Made by a program: the position numbers and the translations under genes | Notes under the pieces: generated by a model | Database searches by the model: none | The model's input: only the letters and a program-made list of their open reading frames with translations | Told to the model about the DNA's origin: nothing | In this document: positions 16,913-25,444 of the stretch, piece after piece | Layout of the letters: each line of letters opens with the position of its first letter | How positions within the stretch are numbered: position 1 is the first letter of the stretch | Assembly (NCBI RefSeq): GCF_001667035.1 | Contig: NZ_LZIR01000127.1 | Span: forward strand, 62,001 to 126,000 | Origin: Mycobacterium sp. 852002-51057_SCH5723018 | Lineage (GTDB): Bacteria; Actinomycetota; Actinomycetes; Mycobacteriales; Mycobacteriaceae | Length of the DNA: 64,000 nt | Direction: 5' to 3'

Positions 16913-18502
16913 ATGACCACCAACACGCGCCTCTCCCCCACCGCGCGGGTGGCCGCCGCGTATCACAGAATCACCGAAGTCGACCGGCCCGAGGTCTGGA
17001 TCACGCTGCGTGAACAGGCGGACGTGCTCGCCGACGCCGACGCGGTCGAACAACGGCTCGCCGCGGGCGAGGCCCTGCCGCTGGCGGGACTCGTGGTCGC
17101 CGTCAAGGACAACATCGACGTGGCGGACCTTCCCACCACGGCGGCGTGCCCCGAGTTCGCCTACGTCCCGGCAACCACCGCCGCCGCCGTCGACCGGCTC
17201 CGCACCGCCGGGGCCGTCGTCCTCGGCAAGACCAACCTCGACCAGTTCGGCACCGGGCTCGTCGGCACCCGCAGTCCTTATGGCGCCGTGCGCAATTCAC
17301 GCGATCCCCGCCTCGTCGCGGGGGGCTCCAGTTCCGGTTCGGCCGTGGCGGTGGCGCTGGGCATCGCCGACATCGGCATCGGCACCGACACCGCGGGATC
17401 CGTTCGGGTTCCCGCCGCGCTCAATGGCATCGTCGGCATCAAGCCCACCCTCGGGATCATCCCGACGCACGGGGTGGTCCCGGCGTGCGCCAGCTTCGAC
17501 GCCCTCTGCGTGCTCGCGGCAGACCTCGACGTGGCTACCGCCGCGGCCGCGGTGATGGCCGGCCCCGATTCCCGCGACCCCCGCAGCCGGCCCTGGCCCG
17601 CCGACGTTCGGCTCGCCGCACCCACCGCCGCCCGGGTCGCAATTCCCAACGCCGCCAACCTGACCGCCCTCAGCGACGCCTACCGGGCGGCGTTCGAGCG
17701 GAGCGTCGCCCTGGCCGTCGACGCGGGGTTGACTGTCGAACCGGTCGACATCTCCGTGCTACTCGACGCGGCCCTACTGCTCTACGACGGCGCTTTTGTC
17801 GCGGAGCGATACACCGCCGTCGGGGAATTCCTCGAGACCCGACCGGCGGGCGCGGATCCCGTCGTGGCCTCCATCATCACCGCGGGACGGGCGATCACCG
17901 GCCCGGCGTTCGCCGCCGACCTGAATGCGCTGGCACGCGCGCGAGCCGACGCCGCCCAGCTCCTCGGCGGCTTCGATGCGTTGCTGCTGCCCACCACCAC
18001 CGAACACCCCACGCTGGCCGAGGTACGGGCCGACCCCTACTCGATCAACCGCCGCATGGGCACCTACACCAATTTCGGCAACCTGCTCGACATGGCCGCG
18101 GTCGCGGTGCCCGGCGCAGCGACGGCAACGGGCGCTCCGTTCGGGGTGACGGTCGTCGTGCCGGCTTTTGCCGACCAGACCGCCGTGGACATCGCCGCAC
18201 GATTGAGCGGGACGACATCGCCACTCCTGGTCGAAACGGGCTGCGACGTAGCGCTATCAGGCGCACAGGTGACTATGCGCCGGCAACTCGAACAACTCGG
18301 CGCGCGCTACACTGCCCGGGTCAACACGATGGAGCGGGGCGCGACCGTCGAGGGCGACCTTTTCCGCATCTCCGAAGCCGGCCTGGGCCACCTGCTGGCA
18401 TCTCTTCCGGTGCCCGCCACCCTGAGCCGCGTCCACCTCGAAAACGGCCGCACTGCACTCGTTTTAACGACCGACGCCCGATCACATCCAGATCCTCGCT
18501 AG
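16913..18502 (+). CDS. Amidase / allophanate hydrolase-like protein with short C-terminal domain
   Basis: 529 residues. The amidase-signature domain (about 1-450) has Lys65 in VAVKDNIDV, cis-Ser139 in GGSSSGSA and nucleophile Ser163 in DTAGSVRVP, so the Ser-Ser-Lys triad is complete. The order VAVKDNID...PATTAAAVDRLRTAGAV is typical of AtzF allophanate hydrolases. The last ~70 residues (QLEQLGARY...FRISEAGLGHLLASLP) look like a shortened AtzF C-terminal domain. Ends inside the convergent lipoprotein gene (21-base overlap). Another amidase specificity is possible. Confidence 0.85.
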   Translation: MTTNTRLSPTARVAAAYHRITEVDRPEVWITLREQADVLADADAVEQRLAAGEALPLAGLVVAVKDNIDVADLPTTAACPEFAYVPATTAAAVDRLRTAGAVVLGKTNLDQFGTGLVGTRSPYGAVRNSRDPRLVAGGSSSGSAVAVALGIADIGIGTDTAGSVRVPAALNGIVGIKPTLGIIPTHGVVPACASFDALCVLAADLDVATAAAAVMAGPDSRDPRSRPWPADVRLAAPTAARVAIPNAANLTALSDAYRAAFERSVALAVDAGLTVEPVDISVLLDAALLLYDGAFVAERYTAVGEFLETRPAGADPVVASIITAGRAITGPAFAADLNALARARADAAQLLGGFDALLLPTTTEHPTLAEVRADPYSINRRMGTYTNFGNLLDMAAVAVPGAATATGAPFGVTVVVPAFADQTAVDIAARLSGTTSPLLVETGCDVALSGAQVTMRRQLEQLGARYTARVNTMERGATVEGDLFRISEAGLGHLLASLPVPATLSRVHLENGRTALVLTTDARSHPDPR

Positions 18503-19612
18503 CGAGTCGGCGAGGGTTTCGGGGTCCTGCTTGTCCGTATTGCAGCTGACCGCCAGCGACGTGTTGCGGTCCCTGCTCACGCGGAATGCCGAGACGAATC
18601 CACCCCAGGCGCCGTCGTGGTCCAGCATTCCGTTGCCCAGTAGGTAGATCCCGGCGCCATAGCGGTCGGCGCCACCGGGTTCGGTGGGCACCGCCCCTGC
18701 GAGTTGGGCATCAAGCAGTCGCGAGCCGCCCACCCGGCCGGTCCGGTAATTGTCCGCCCAGGCGACCAATTGGCTGGGCGTGGTCTGGATGCCGCCGTCA
18801 CCCACTTGCTCCCAGAGGGATTCGGTGGCGCCGTAGCCGCCGCTGCGCTTCTCGTAAGAGACGGCCTTGTCGGGAATCGGCCCGGTCGGATCCAACACCA
18901 TCGCCAGGCCAAGCGGCTGAAAGATCTGGTCGGCGAGGAACTGCGCCAATGGCTTTCGCGCGATGCGGCGGACGACCTCGCCGAGCAGTAGGTAATTGGA
19001 ATTGGAGTACTCGAACTGGGAGCCCGGTTGGAAACCCAGCTTCGGGACGCCGACCAGGGCCCGTAGGGCTTGGTCCTCGGTGGTACGGTCACCGATCTGG
19101 AACCCCTGCGCCTCGAGCAGCCCGACGTACTCGGGGATTCCGCTTGTCTGATGCATCAGTTGTCCGACGTTGACGGCGGCGGCCCAAGCCGGCAGCTCGG
19201 GCAGATACCGGGACATGGGGTCGTCGAGCGCCAGGTTGCCCGCATCGACGAGCAGCAGCAAGGCGGTCGCGGTGAATTGTTTGGAGACCGAGGCGATGTC
19301 GAACACCGTGCGTGTCGTGATCGCGCCGCCTGTCGACATGTCCGCCAGTCCGCGTACCCCCGTCCAGGCGACATTGCCGTTGCGGCCCGCCGCCGCCGAG
19401 CATCCCGGCGCGCCCGGTTCGATCGCGTCGTCCAGCACCTTCTGGCTGCCGCGTGCCTTGGCGGCGGTGCTATCGGTGGTCGGCGCGGTGGGGGCCGTCG
19501 CGGCGGTGGGCGGCGTGTGGTGGCCACCGCCGCAGGCGCTGAGCGAGAGGATGACCGCGGAAACCACCAACCGTCGGACGCGGTGGGCTCTGCCGCCCGG
19601 CGCCGTTAACAT
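18482..19612 (-). CDS. Beta-lactamase-fold serine hydrolase lipoprotein (Rv1922-like)
   Basis: 376 residues. Signal sequence with lipobox LSAC, a Thr/Ala/Pro linker, then a class C beta-lactamase/esterase fold: SVSK (catalytic Ser-x2-Lys) in FDIASVSKQFTA, YSNSN as the YxN motif, and a C-terminal DHDGAWGGF in place of the KTG region. Predicted to act on the outer face of the membrane as an esterase or peptidase. The ATG at 19612 gives a good signal peptide; GTG 19639 is an alternative. Confidence 0.85.
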   Translation of the reverse strand: MLTAPGGRAHRVRRLVVSAVILSLSACGGGHHTPPTAATAPTAPTTDSTAAKARGSQKVLDDAIEPGAPGCSAAAGRNGNVAWTGVRGLADMSTGGAITTRTVFDIASVSKQFTATALLLLVDAGNLALDDPMSRYLPELPAWAAAVNVGQLMHQTSGIPEYVGLLEAQGFQIGDRTTEDQALRALVGVPKLGFQPGSQFEYSNSNYLLLGEVVRRIARKPLAQFLADQIFQPLGLAMVLDPTGPIPDKAVSYEKRSGGYGATESLWEQVGDGGIQTTPSQLVAWADNYRTGRVGGSRLLDAQLAGAVPTEPGGADRYGAGIYLLGNGMLDHDGAWGGFVSAFRVSRDRNTSLAVSCNTDKQDPETLADSLARIWM

Positions 19613-19769
19613 GTTGTGCCGCAGTCTGATCCGCCGCACGACCGGGCACAGCGAACTGCCGCACCTCGCGTGGGTGGCAGTGGCATAGCATGAATGATTG
19701 CGCGCTATGCACCTTCGCGCAAAGAAATTGCATTCACGGTCACCTAGCGGTTGTCATCAGGGAGTCGGC

Positions 19770-20228
19770 ATGTCGGGTCGCAAGTTCTCGTTCGAAATCA
19801 ACCGCACCAGTAGCGCGCCCGCCGCGACGCTGTTCCGGCTCGTGACCGATGGCGCCAACTGGTCGACCTGGGCCAGGCCCCTCGTCGTTCAGTCGAGTTG
19901 GGCGCGCGAGGGCGATCCCGCGCCGGGCGGCGTCGGGTCCGTCCGCAAGGTGGGCATGTGGCCCGTGCTGGTGCAGGAGGAGACCGTCGCGTACGAGCAG
20001 GATCGCCGGCACGCCTACAAGCTGATCGCACCGGCCACCCCCGCCAAGGACTACTCGGGCGAGGTGGTCTTGACGCCCAATCCGGCGGGCGGCACCGACA
20101 TCCGCTGGACCGGTTCGTTTACCGAAGGCGTCCGCGGGACGGGTCCGATGATGCGGGCCGCGCTGGGCGGGACGGTGCGGTATTTCGCCGGGCGGCTGGT
20201 GAAGGCGGCCGAACGCGAGCCCCATTAG
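19770..20228 (+). CDS. SRPBCC (START-like) protein
   Basis: 152 residues of the polyketide cyclase/START-like fold: MSGRKFSFEINRTSSAPAAT, LFRLVTDGANWSTWARPLV, then AYKLIAPATPAKDYSGEVVL and a long C-terminal helix. Such proteins bind hydrophobic ligands. GGAG precedes the ATG. It lies beside the Rv1922-like gene where M. tuberculosis has Rv1919c, probably its counterpart. Confidence 0.8.
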   Translation: MSGRKFSFEINRTSSAPAATLFRLVTDGANWSTWARPLVVQSSWAREGDPAPGGVGSVRKVGMWPVLVQEETVAYEQDRRHAYKLIAPATPAKDYSGEVVLTPNPAGGTDIRWTGSFTEGVRGTGPMMRAALGGTVRYFAGRLVKAAEREPH

Positions 20229-20260
20229 CACTGAGCCTTAAGGGCTTCAAACGCACACGG

Positions 20261-20695
20261 CTACGGGCCCGGGTGATCCTCGACCCATTGACCCTGTTGC
20301 TCAGCTTGCTGAGCCTGCTGTTGGGCCTCTTCGTTTTGCTGTTCGGCCTGCTGTTGGGCCTGTTGCTGGGCCTGCTGCTCCTGCAGCTGCGCTTGTTGTT
20401 CAGCTTGGTCGTCGTTCCCGTCGGTGGCGAAGCCGCCGGTGCCAACCACGCCTGGCCGGGTTTGGGCATACGGGCTGAACGGAGGCCCCGGAGACGCCGG
20501 CAAGTCCACGGCCGCGGCCGTCAGACGCACTGACCCCGGCTGGGTTTGTGCCTTCTCGGGGGACGCCGCATCGAATAGCGAGAGTACTGCCAGGGTGGCG
20601 GCCGCGGTGAAAACGAGCTGCGGTATGCGTAATCGCGGGCGCCGCTTTCCGTAGACAGTGATTTCGGGGCGCCGACGGTGGGGGGTGGGGGTCAT
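20261..20695 (-). CDS. Exported Gln/Ala-rich coiled-coil protein
   Basis: 144 residues. A basic n-region (KRRPRLRIPQ) leads into one hydrophobic segment (LVFTAAATLAVLSLF) near residue 30, so the protein is anchored or secreted. About 50 residues from 97 onward are almost only Gln, Ala and Glu in QQAQQQAQQ-type repeats, predicted to form a coiled coil or disordered tail. No enzyme motif. Convergent with the SRPBCC gene. Confidence 0.7.
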   Translation of the reverse strand: MTPTPHRRRPEITVYGKRRPRLRIPQLVFTAAATLAVLSLFDAASPEKAQTQPGSVRLTAAAVDLPASPGPPFSPYAQTRPGVVGTGGFATDGNDDQAEQQAQLQEQQAQQQAQQQAEQQNEEAQQQAQQAEQQGQWVEDHPGP

Positions 20696-20812
20696 CCTTC
20701 AGGTCTGCGCCTCGTTGCTGGCTGCAGGCTGGGAAGCGGCTGTCGCTCGCATATGAGATCGCACACCCGGTCCGGCGGTTGTCGGGCTGCCCAAACTCGT
20801 AAGCTTGCGTAA

Positions 20813-22372
20813 GTGATTGATGTCGTCATCGCGGGCGCGGGCCCGAACGGGCTGATGCTGGCGGGCGAACTGGGGCTGGCCGGGATCCGCCCGATGGTGT
20901 TGGACCCGCTGCCGGGCCCCAATCCGGGGCGGCGCGCCAACGGCATTGTGGGCCAAGCGGTTCGGATGCTGGACCACCGCGGCCTCTACGGCCCGCTGGC
21001 CGGGTCCGACGAGCCGCCGCGGCTCAACCCGCGCGCGATGTTCGCGGCCTTCCCGCTGGATCTCACGCTGGTGCCGGACGCGCAGGTCTTCCTGCTTCCG
21101 GTTCAGCAACCCCGGCTTGTGCAGGTATTCGCGGAGCGGGCCCGCCAACACGGCACGGATATTCGCTGGGCCCACAAGCTCACCGGCTTCGACCAGCACG
21201 ACGACGGCGTCACCGTCCACGTCATCGGCCCGGACGGTCCCTACCAGCTGACGGCCAGGTATCTCGTCGGCGCCGACGGCGGCACCAGCACGACCCGCAA
21301 GTTGGCCGGCATCGATTTCCGCGGCATGTCGTCGTACGACCTGGTCGCGCGCCTGGGCTTCGACGTCCTACCGCCCGACGAATGGGTCGATCCGGACGGC
21401 GGGCTCGACATACCGGGGTTCGGCCGCGTTCCGCCGCTGCAGTTCCATCGCGCCGAGCAGGGTGTCTTCGCATACGGTGCGCTCGGCGGCCGGGCGGCGG
21501 TGATCGTCTTCGAACTCGACAGGGCGGCCCGCGAAGAACCCCGCGACGACAACGTCGACGAGTCGCCGATGAGCCTGGCCGAATTGGAAGCCAGCGCCAA
21601 GCGCGTCCTGGGCGCCGACGTGCCGCTGCGGCCCGCATCCCCCGACGCGCCGCTGGATCTGCGCCGGTTCTCCGGCATCAATTCCCGGCTCGCCTCCCGA
21701 TACCAGGTGGGACGGGTGATCCTGGTCGGCGACGCCGCGCACGTTCACTCCCCGATGGGCGGGCCCGGGCTCAACCTCGGGTTGCAGGACGCGGTGAACC
21801 TCGGCTGGAAGCTGGCCGCCGTCCTCCAAGGTCGCGTCGGGCCGGAGTTGCTCGACACCTATGAGACCGAGCGGCGGCCCGCCGCCGAGCGGGTCATCAT
21901 GCACAGCCGGGCCCAGTTGGCTCTGGTCCGGCCCGGGCCCGAGGTGACCGCGCTGCGGGAACTGTTCTCCGAACTCGTCGCCGACCCCGAGATCGTCCGT
22001 CGCCTCAGCGACCTGATCTCGGGAGCCGAAAACCGTTACGGCACAGTCGATAACGCCCACCCGCTGGCCGGGCGCTGGGTGCCCGACTTTGGCGTCGAAG
22101 ACGCCGGCGGCACCAGGCGCGTCGCGCAGCTCGCCCGCGATGGGCGGCCGCTCCTCGTCGATCTCACCGAGCGCGGCGTGGCTGCGGCCGCGGCCGCCGA
22201 TATCGCCGACCAAATCACCGTCGCGGCGGGTCGACCCGTCGGCGACGTGCCGGCCACCGCCCTGCTGGTGCGTCCGGACGGTTACGTGGCGTGGGCGTCC
22301 TCGGCGGCCACACCGGATGCCGACGAATTGCGCGAATTGCGTGCCGCGCTCGTACGCTGGTTCGGCTTTTGA
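20813..22372 (+). CDS. FAD-dependent aromatic-ring monooxygenase
   Basis: 519 residues, class A flavoprotein hydroxylase. GAGPNGLMLAGEL (about 8-20) binds the ADP part of FAD, LVGADGGTSTTRKLAGI (about 145) is the DG motif, and GDAAHVHSPMGGPGLNLGLQDAVNLGWKLA (about 304-333, split across the FAD ribityl and substrate site) is the GD motif. A C-terminal thioredoxin-like domain follows, as in phenol-hydroxylase-type members. GTG start 7 bases after TAAGCT (20800-20805), so probably leaderless. Confidence 0.9.
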   Translation: MIDVVIAGAGPNGLMLAGELGLAGIRPMVLDPLPGPNPGRRANGIVGQAVRMLDHRGLYGPLAGSDEPPRLNPRAMFAAFPLDLTLVPDAQVFLLPVQQPRLVQVFAERARQHGTDIRWAHKLTGFDQHDDGVTVHVIGPDGPYQLTARYLVGADGGTSTTRKLAGIDFRGMSSYDLVARLGFDVLPPDEWVDPDGGLDIPGFGRVPPLQFHRAEQGVFAYGALGGRAAVIVFELDRAAREEPRDDNVDESPMSLAELEASAKRVLGADVPLRPASPDAPLDLRRFSGINSRLASRYQVGRVILVGDAAHVHSPMGGPGLNLGLQDAVNLGWKLAAVLQGRVGPELLDTYETERRPAAERVIMHSRAQLALVRPGPEVTALRELFSELVADPEIVRRLSDLISGAENRYGTVDNAHPLAGRWVPDFGVEDAGGTRRVAQLARDGRPLLVDLTERGVAAAAAADIADQITVAAGRPVGDVPATALLVRPDGYVAWASSAATPDADELRELRAALVRWFGF

Positions 22373-22734
22373 GCCGCTCTGTGCAACGACTCGTCCTGAT
22401 GCTTGATCGCTTACCGGGCGGCTATCGGTGCGCTCGACGGGGCGGAGCCCCGAGTTAGCTGTGAACGGGCGCCAGATACGGATATCAACACGGGACACTG
22501 CCGAAAACACCAGCTCAAACCGGATCATCGGCCCCGTTTGTCTCTTTCCTGCTTCTTGGGCATTGACCGAAAATGAAGTCGCGGGCATCGGGAATTCAGA
22601 CCAAAAAGCCGATGGGCGTGGGTTTAAGTAAGACACTGGAAGGCGAATTACTAAGGGTGTCCTGGTCGGTTTGCCGGAACGGTAAGTGCCGATGATGCGG
22701 CGGTGACCTTCGGTGGCTTTGAAGAGGTGAATGA
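22373..22734. other. Intergenic region without a convincing gene
   Basis: 362 bases of lower GC than the flanks. A short hairpin CGGGGC/GCCCCG with a 3-base loop (22438-22452) could weakly end the monooxygenase transcript. No open frame with coding character was seen. The last part carries the leader of the secreted protein gene with GAAGAGG close to its ATG. Confidence 0.5.
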
Positions 22735-23241
22735 ATGAAAAGATTCGCTATTTTCGGCATCGTGGCCACCGCATGGCTAGGTCTGAGTGTTCCCGTGGCG
22801 CAGGCGGATATCGGCGGAAACGTGCCCGGCCCCGGGTTGTGCGACTACCCCGGGGTGGGGGGCTCGGGCATGGAGATGGGGGCCTACCACTACTGGTGCG
22901 ACTTCCCCGTCGAGGAGAACGGCAGTCGCTGGCACTGCGAGTACGGCGGCGGTGCCGTGCAGGGGATCGGCGGCATCAACATCTTCTTGTTCAACGCCTC
23001 GGTCATCGCTCCTCTGGGGGCGCTGGAGGGTTCGTGTTCGTTCCGCTGCCCCGACGGCGCGCTGTCGGCCGCGCCCAACCCACCCGGCGCATGGAAGAAC
23101 GCGCTCACCCCGAAAAAATGCGTCCCGCTAGAAGTTGCGCCGATTTCCGAACCGAATGCGGAGCTGCCGGACTGGCCCGGGCATCTTCCCGGTGTGACAA
23201 ACCCGGCCACCCCCAACCCGGTGACTACGGAAAACCCGTAG
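22735..23241 (+). CDS. Secreted Cys-containing protein (CDGP-domain type)
   Basis: 168 residues. Signal peptide MKRFAIFGIVATAWLGLSVPVAQA is followed by a mature domain with seven Cys (LCDYPG, YWCDFP, HCEYGG, SCSFRCPDG, KKCVPL), probably disulfide-bonded. The CPDG sequence and Pro-rich tail match the small secreted mycobacterial CDGP-domain family. GAAGAGG upstream supports the start. Function unknown; cell-envelope or secreted location. Confidence 0.8.
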   Translation: MKRFAIFGIVATAWLGLSVPVAQADIGGNVPGPGLCDYPGVGGSGMEMGAYHYWCDFPVEENGSRWHCEYGGGAVQGIGGINIFLFNASVIAPLGALEGSCSFRCPDGALSAAPNPPGAWKNALTPKKCVPLEVAPISEPNAELPDWPGHLPGVTNPATPNPVTTENP

Positions 23242-23260
23242 GGGCGGCCGCGGGTCGTCG

Positions 23261-24424
23261 CTAGGTAGGCCGTTTCTCGCCTTCATATTTCTTGGTCATG
23301 TACTCGATAGCCTGCAGCTGGGTCTGCGCGAGGTCGTCTCGCACCTGGCCGGCGCGGGCGGCGGCGTCCAGCGTCGGTTGCGCCTGCCCCTGGAAGTGCG
23401 GCATCACCTCGGCGGCGAACAGTTCGGCGGACCGCTTGGTCGCGGCCGGGTTGGCCCACTCGTGGCCCATCTGCAGAAAGCAGCCGAAGCCCCCCGACTG
23501 ATCCCACAGCCGCTGCACCTGGGCCCGCGCCCGCTCCGGTGTGCCGATGACCCCCGCGCCGTTGTCGTTGATGATGTCGATCATCTCGTCGAGCCGCTCG
23601 CCCGGCATGGTCATCTGGGGGAAGGCCGCCACCTTCTGGAAGTACCGGAACCACGGCTCGATACCGAACTTCACGTCGGCGCGAGCCTGTTCGTCGGTCT
23701 CTGCGATATGCATCGGCCCGACCAGGCTCCAGTCATTGCGGTCGACCTGGGTGCCGAAAGCCGCGGCGCGTTCCTCGACGATCCCCCAGTGGTAGGCGAG
23801 CGCGTCGAAGCCCTCGACGATCAGCGTCGCCCCGATGGACAGCAGCCCGATGCCGTGCTTGCCGGCCAGCCGGGCGCCGGTGGGAGAGGCGACCGCGGCG
23901 ACGGCCAGCGGGATGCCACCGTCGGAATAGGGCGCCAGTTGCAACTTGGCGTCGAACAGCTGATGCGTGGCCGTCTTGGCGCTCACCGTCTCCCCCGCCA
24001 GCAACCGGACGACGATGTCGAGGTTGGTCTCCAGCAGCTCGCGCGTGTCGGTCGGGGTGAGCCCGATCATCGAGGAATCGGTGGGTAGCGAGCCGGGGCC
24101 CATCCCCCCGATCACGCGACCGTGGGTGAGGTGGTCCAGCAGCATCAACCGGTCGGCGACCCACAGTGGGTTGTGATACGCGAGCGAAATGACCCCGGTA
24201 CCAAACCGAATCCGCTTGGCGCGTTCCGCGGCGGCGGCGATGAAAACCTCTGGGGAGCTGATGATTTCGCTGCCGGCGGAGTGATGCTCGCCGAGCCAGA
24301 CCTCGTCGAAGCCGAGGGCGTCGAGGTGCTGGACGAACTCCAGGTCACGTTGCAAAGCCAGCGTCGGATTGGTGCCGGCCCGGTGGAACGGGGCGATGAA
24401 ATATCCAAACCTGAGCTTGGCCAT
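23261..24424 (-). CDS. LLM-class flavin-dependent oxidoreductase
   Basis: 387 residues, luciferase-like TIM barrel. LRFGYFIAPFHRAGTNP at the start, ALGFDEVWLGEHHSAGSE with the conserved His pair, RIRFGTGVISLAYHNPLWVAD and RVIGGMGPGSL are characteristic of FMN- or F420-dependent LLM enzymes. AAGGGGAA before ATG 24424 sets the start. Whether it uses FMN or coenzyme F420 cannot be told from sequence alone. Confidence 0.88.
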   Translation of the reverse strand: MAKLRFGYFIAPFHRAGTNPTLALQRDLEFVQHLDALGFDEVWLGEHHSAGSEIISSPEVFIAAAAERAKRIRFGTGVISLAYHNPLWVADRLMLLDHLTHGRVIGGMGPGSLPTDSSMIGLTPTDTRELLETNLDIVVRLLAGETVSAKTATHQLFDAKLQLAPYSDGGIPLAVAAVASPTGARLAGKHGIGLLSIGATLIVEGFDALAYHWGIVEERAAAFGTQVDRNDWSLVGPMHIAETDEQARADVKFGIEPWFRYFQKVAAFPQMTMPGERLDEMIDIINDNGAGVIGTPERARAQVQRLWDQSGGFGCFLQMGHEWANPAATKRSAELFAAEVMPHFQGQAQPTLDAAARAGQVRDDLAQTQLQAIEYMTKKYEGEKRPT

Positions 24425-24510
24425 GGGGTTCCCCTTGCAGTCCAGTTGCGGAGAACCATAACCCAAGGCGCTACCCGCTGGGCCGGAAGGGAAGACCCCA
24501 GGAATTGCTC

Positions 24511-24546
24511 AGCCGGTGGGGCCAGATCCTCATGGCCCCACCGGCT
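24511..24546 (-). terminator. Perfect 14-bp hairpin terminator
   Basis: AGCCGGTGGGGCCA (24511-24524) pairs exactly with 24533-24546 around an 8-base loop. It follows the small lipoprotein gene (stop at 24593) and precedes the LLM gene on the same strand. No T run, as is common in mycobacteria. Confidence 0.65.
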
Positions 24547-24592
24547 AGGGAAACAAGTCTTTCGTCGCTCGGTGCTTAACGCCGGCGCGCGA

Positions 24593-24835
24593 TCACGGGA
24601 TGCCGCCGCAGACGTTGCCCACGCAGCCGCCACCGCCGCCCGGGCCGCCGCCACCGGTCGGGCCGCCCGGAGCAGTGGAGGGCGCGGGCAGCACGCTGGA
24701 CGTGGGAGTGGTGGTAGTGGGAGGCGTCGTGCTGCTGCTGGCGGGCCCCTTGTTCCCGCCGCCGCAGCCGACCGCCAACACGAGCATGGCCGCACCGCCG
24801 AAAAGCGCGACGGCGGTCCTAGCGTCAGATCTCAT
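24593..24835 (-). CDS. Small Gly/Thr/Pro-rich lipoprotein
   Basis: 80 residues. MRSDARTAVALFGGAAMLVLAVGC ends in a lipobox-like AVGC, so it is probably lipid-anchored. A Thr/Pro/Ser linker is followed by a Gly-rich stretch and a terminal GCVGNVCGG with two Cys. Its leader resembles that of the next small gene (24942-25169), suggesting duplication. The GTG at 24859 is an alternative start. Confidence 0.65.
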   Translation of the reverse strand: MRSDARTAVALFGGAAMLVLAVGCGGGNKGPASSSTTPPTTTTPTSSVLPAPSTAPGGPTGGGGPGGGGGCVGNVCGGIP

Positions 24836-24941
24836 CAGAGCCCCCACTTCACTCGCCACTGTTATTGCGGTGAGGTATTCCTACCCCCGCGTGCGCTTCC
24901 GCAAACCGTGCCGAACGGCCGGATGTGGGAATTTGCCAGGC

Positions 24942-25169
24942 TCAGCAGTCGAGGCCGGAAACGCACGCGGTGAGGGTTGCGGTGTGAACGACGGTGCCGG
25001 CCGCCGGTGCGGCGTTTGGGTGCGCGGGCGCTGCTGCGGTGGACTGGTGCGCCGCGGTCGTCGCCGCGCCGCCTACCGGGCTAACGCCCACGCCGCCGAG
25101 TCCGAGCGTCAGGACCAGCGCCGTGGCGCCGCCGAACAGCGCGGTCGCCGCCTTGGTTTGTGTCTTCAT
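24942..25169 (-). CDS. Small exported peptide with C-terminal Cys pair
   Basis: 75 residues. Signal sequence MKTQTKAATALFGGATALVLTLG closely matches the leader of the neighbouring lipoprotein (shared ATALFGGA/AVALFGGA and LVL). The mature part is Ala/Thr-rich and ends in TACVSGLDC, two Cys five residues apart. GGAGAGGG is directly before the ATG. No known family recognised. Confidence 0.65.
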   Translation of the reverse strand: MKTQTKAATALFGGATALVLTLGLGGVGVSPVGGAATTAAHQSTAAAPAHPNAAPAAGTVVHTATLTACVSGLDC

Positions 25170-25444
25170 TACCCTCTCCTCCGCTTGCGGTGTGCATATC
25201 AATAGCTAATGCTACACCTGTGCAACTATTGCTGCAAGGGAGAGTTGCGCAGGCAAATGAAACCCACGCAGCGAGCGGCTGCAGCTATCCGGGCGCACTC
25301 CAGGCACGGGCTGGTTCAAACCGTGACACGAGGGACCTCGGTCGAGGTCGGGACGGCTGGGCGGCGGTGTCGCCGCGGCCGCGCCGGCAAATGACTCGCC
25401 GGGCCAGCGTTGGGGTCCCGGCCGGGGCCGGGGGAAGGTTCTCC

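Noticed and set aside
22438..22452. Hairpin CGGGGC/GCCCCG after the monooxygenase gene
   Set aside because: Only a 6-bp stem and no T run; cannot be told from background in GC-rich DNA.
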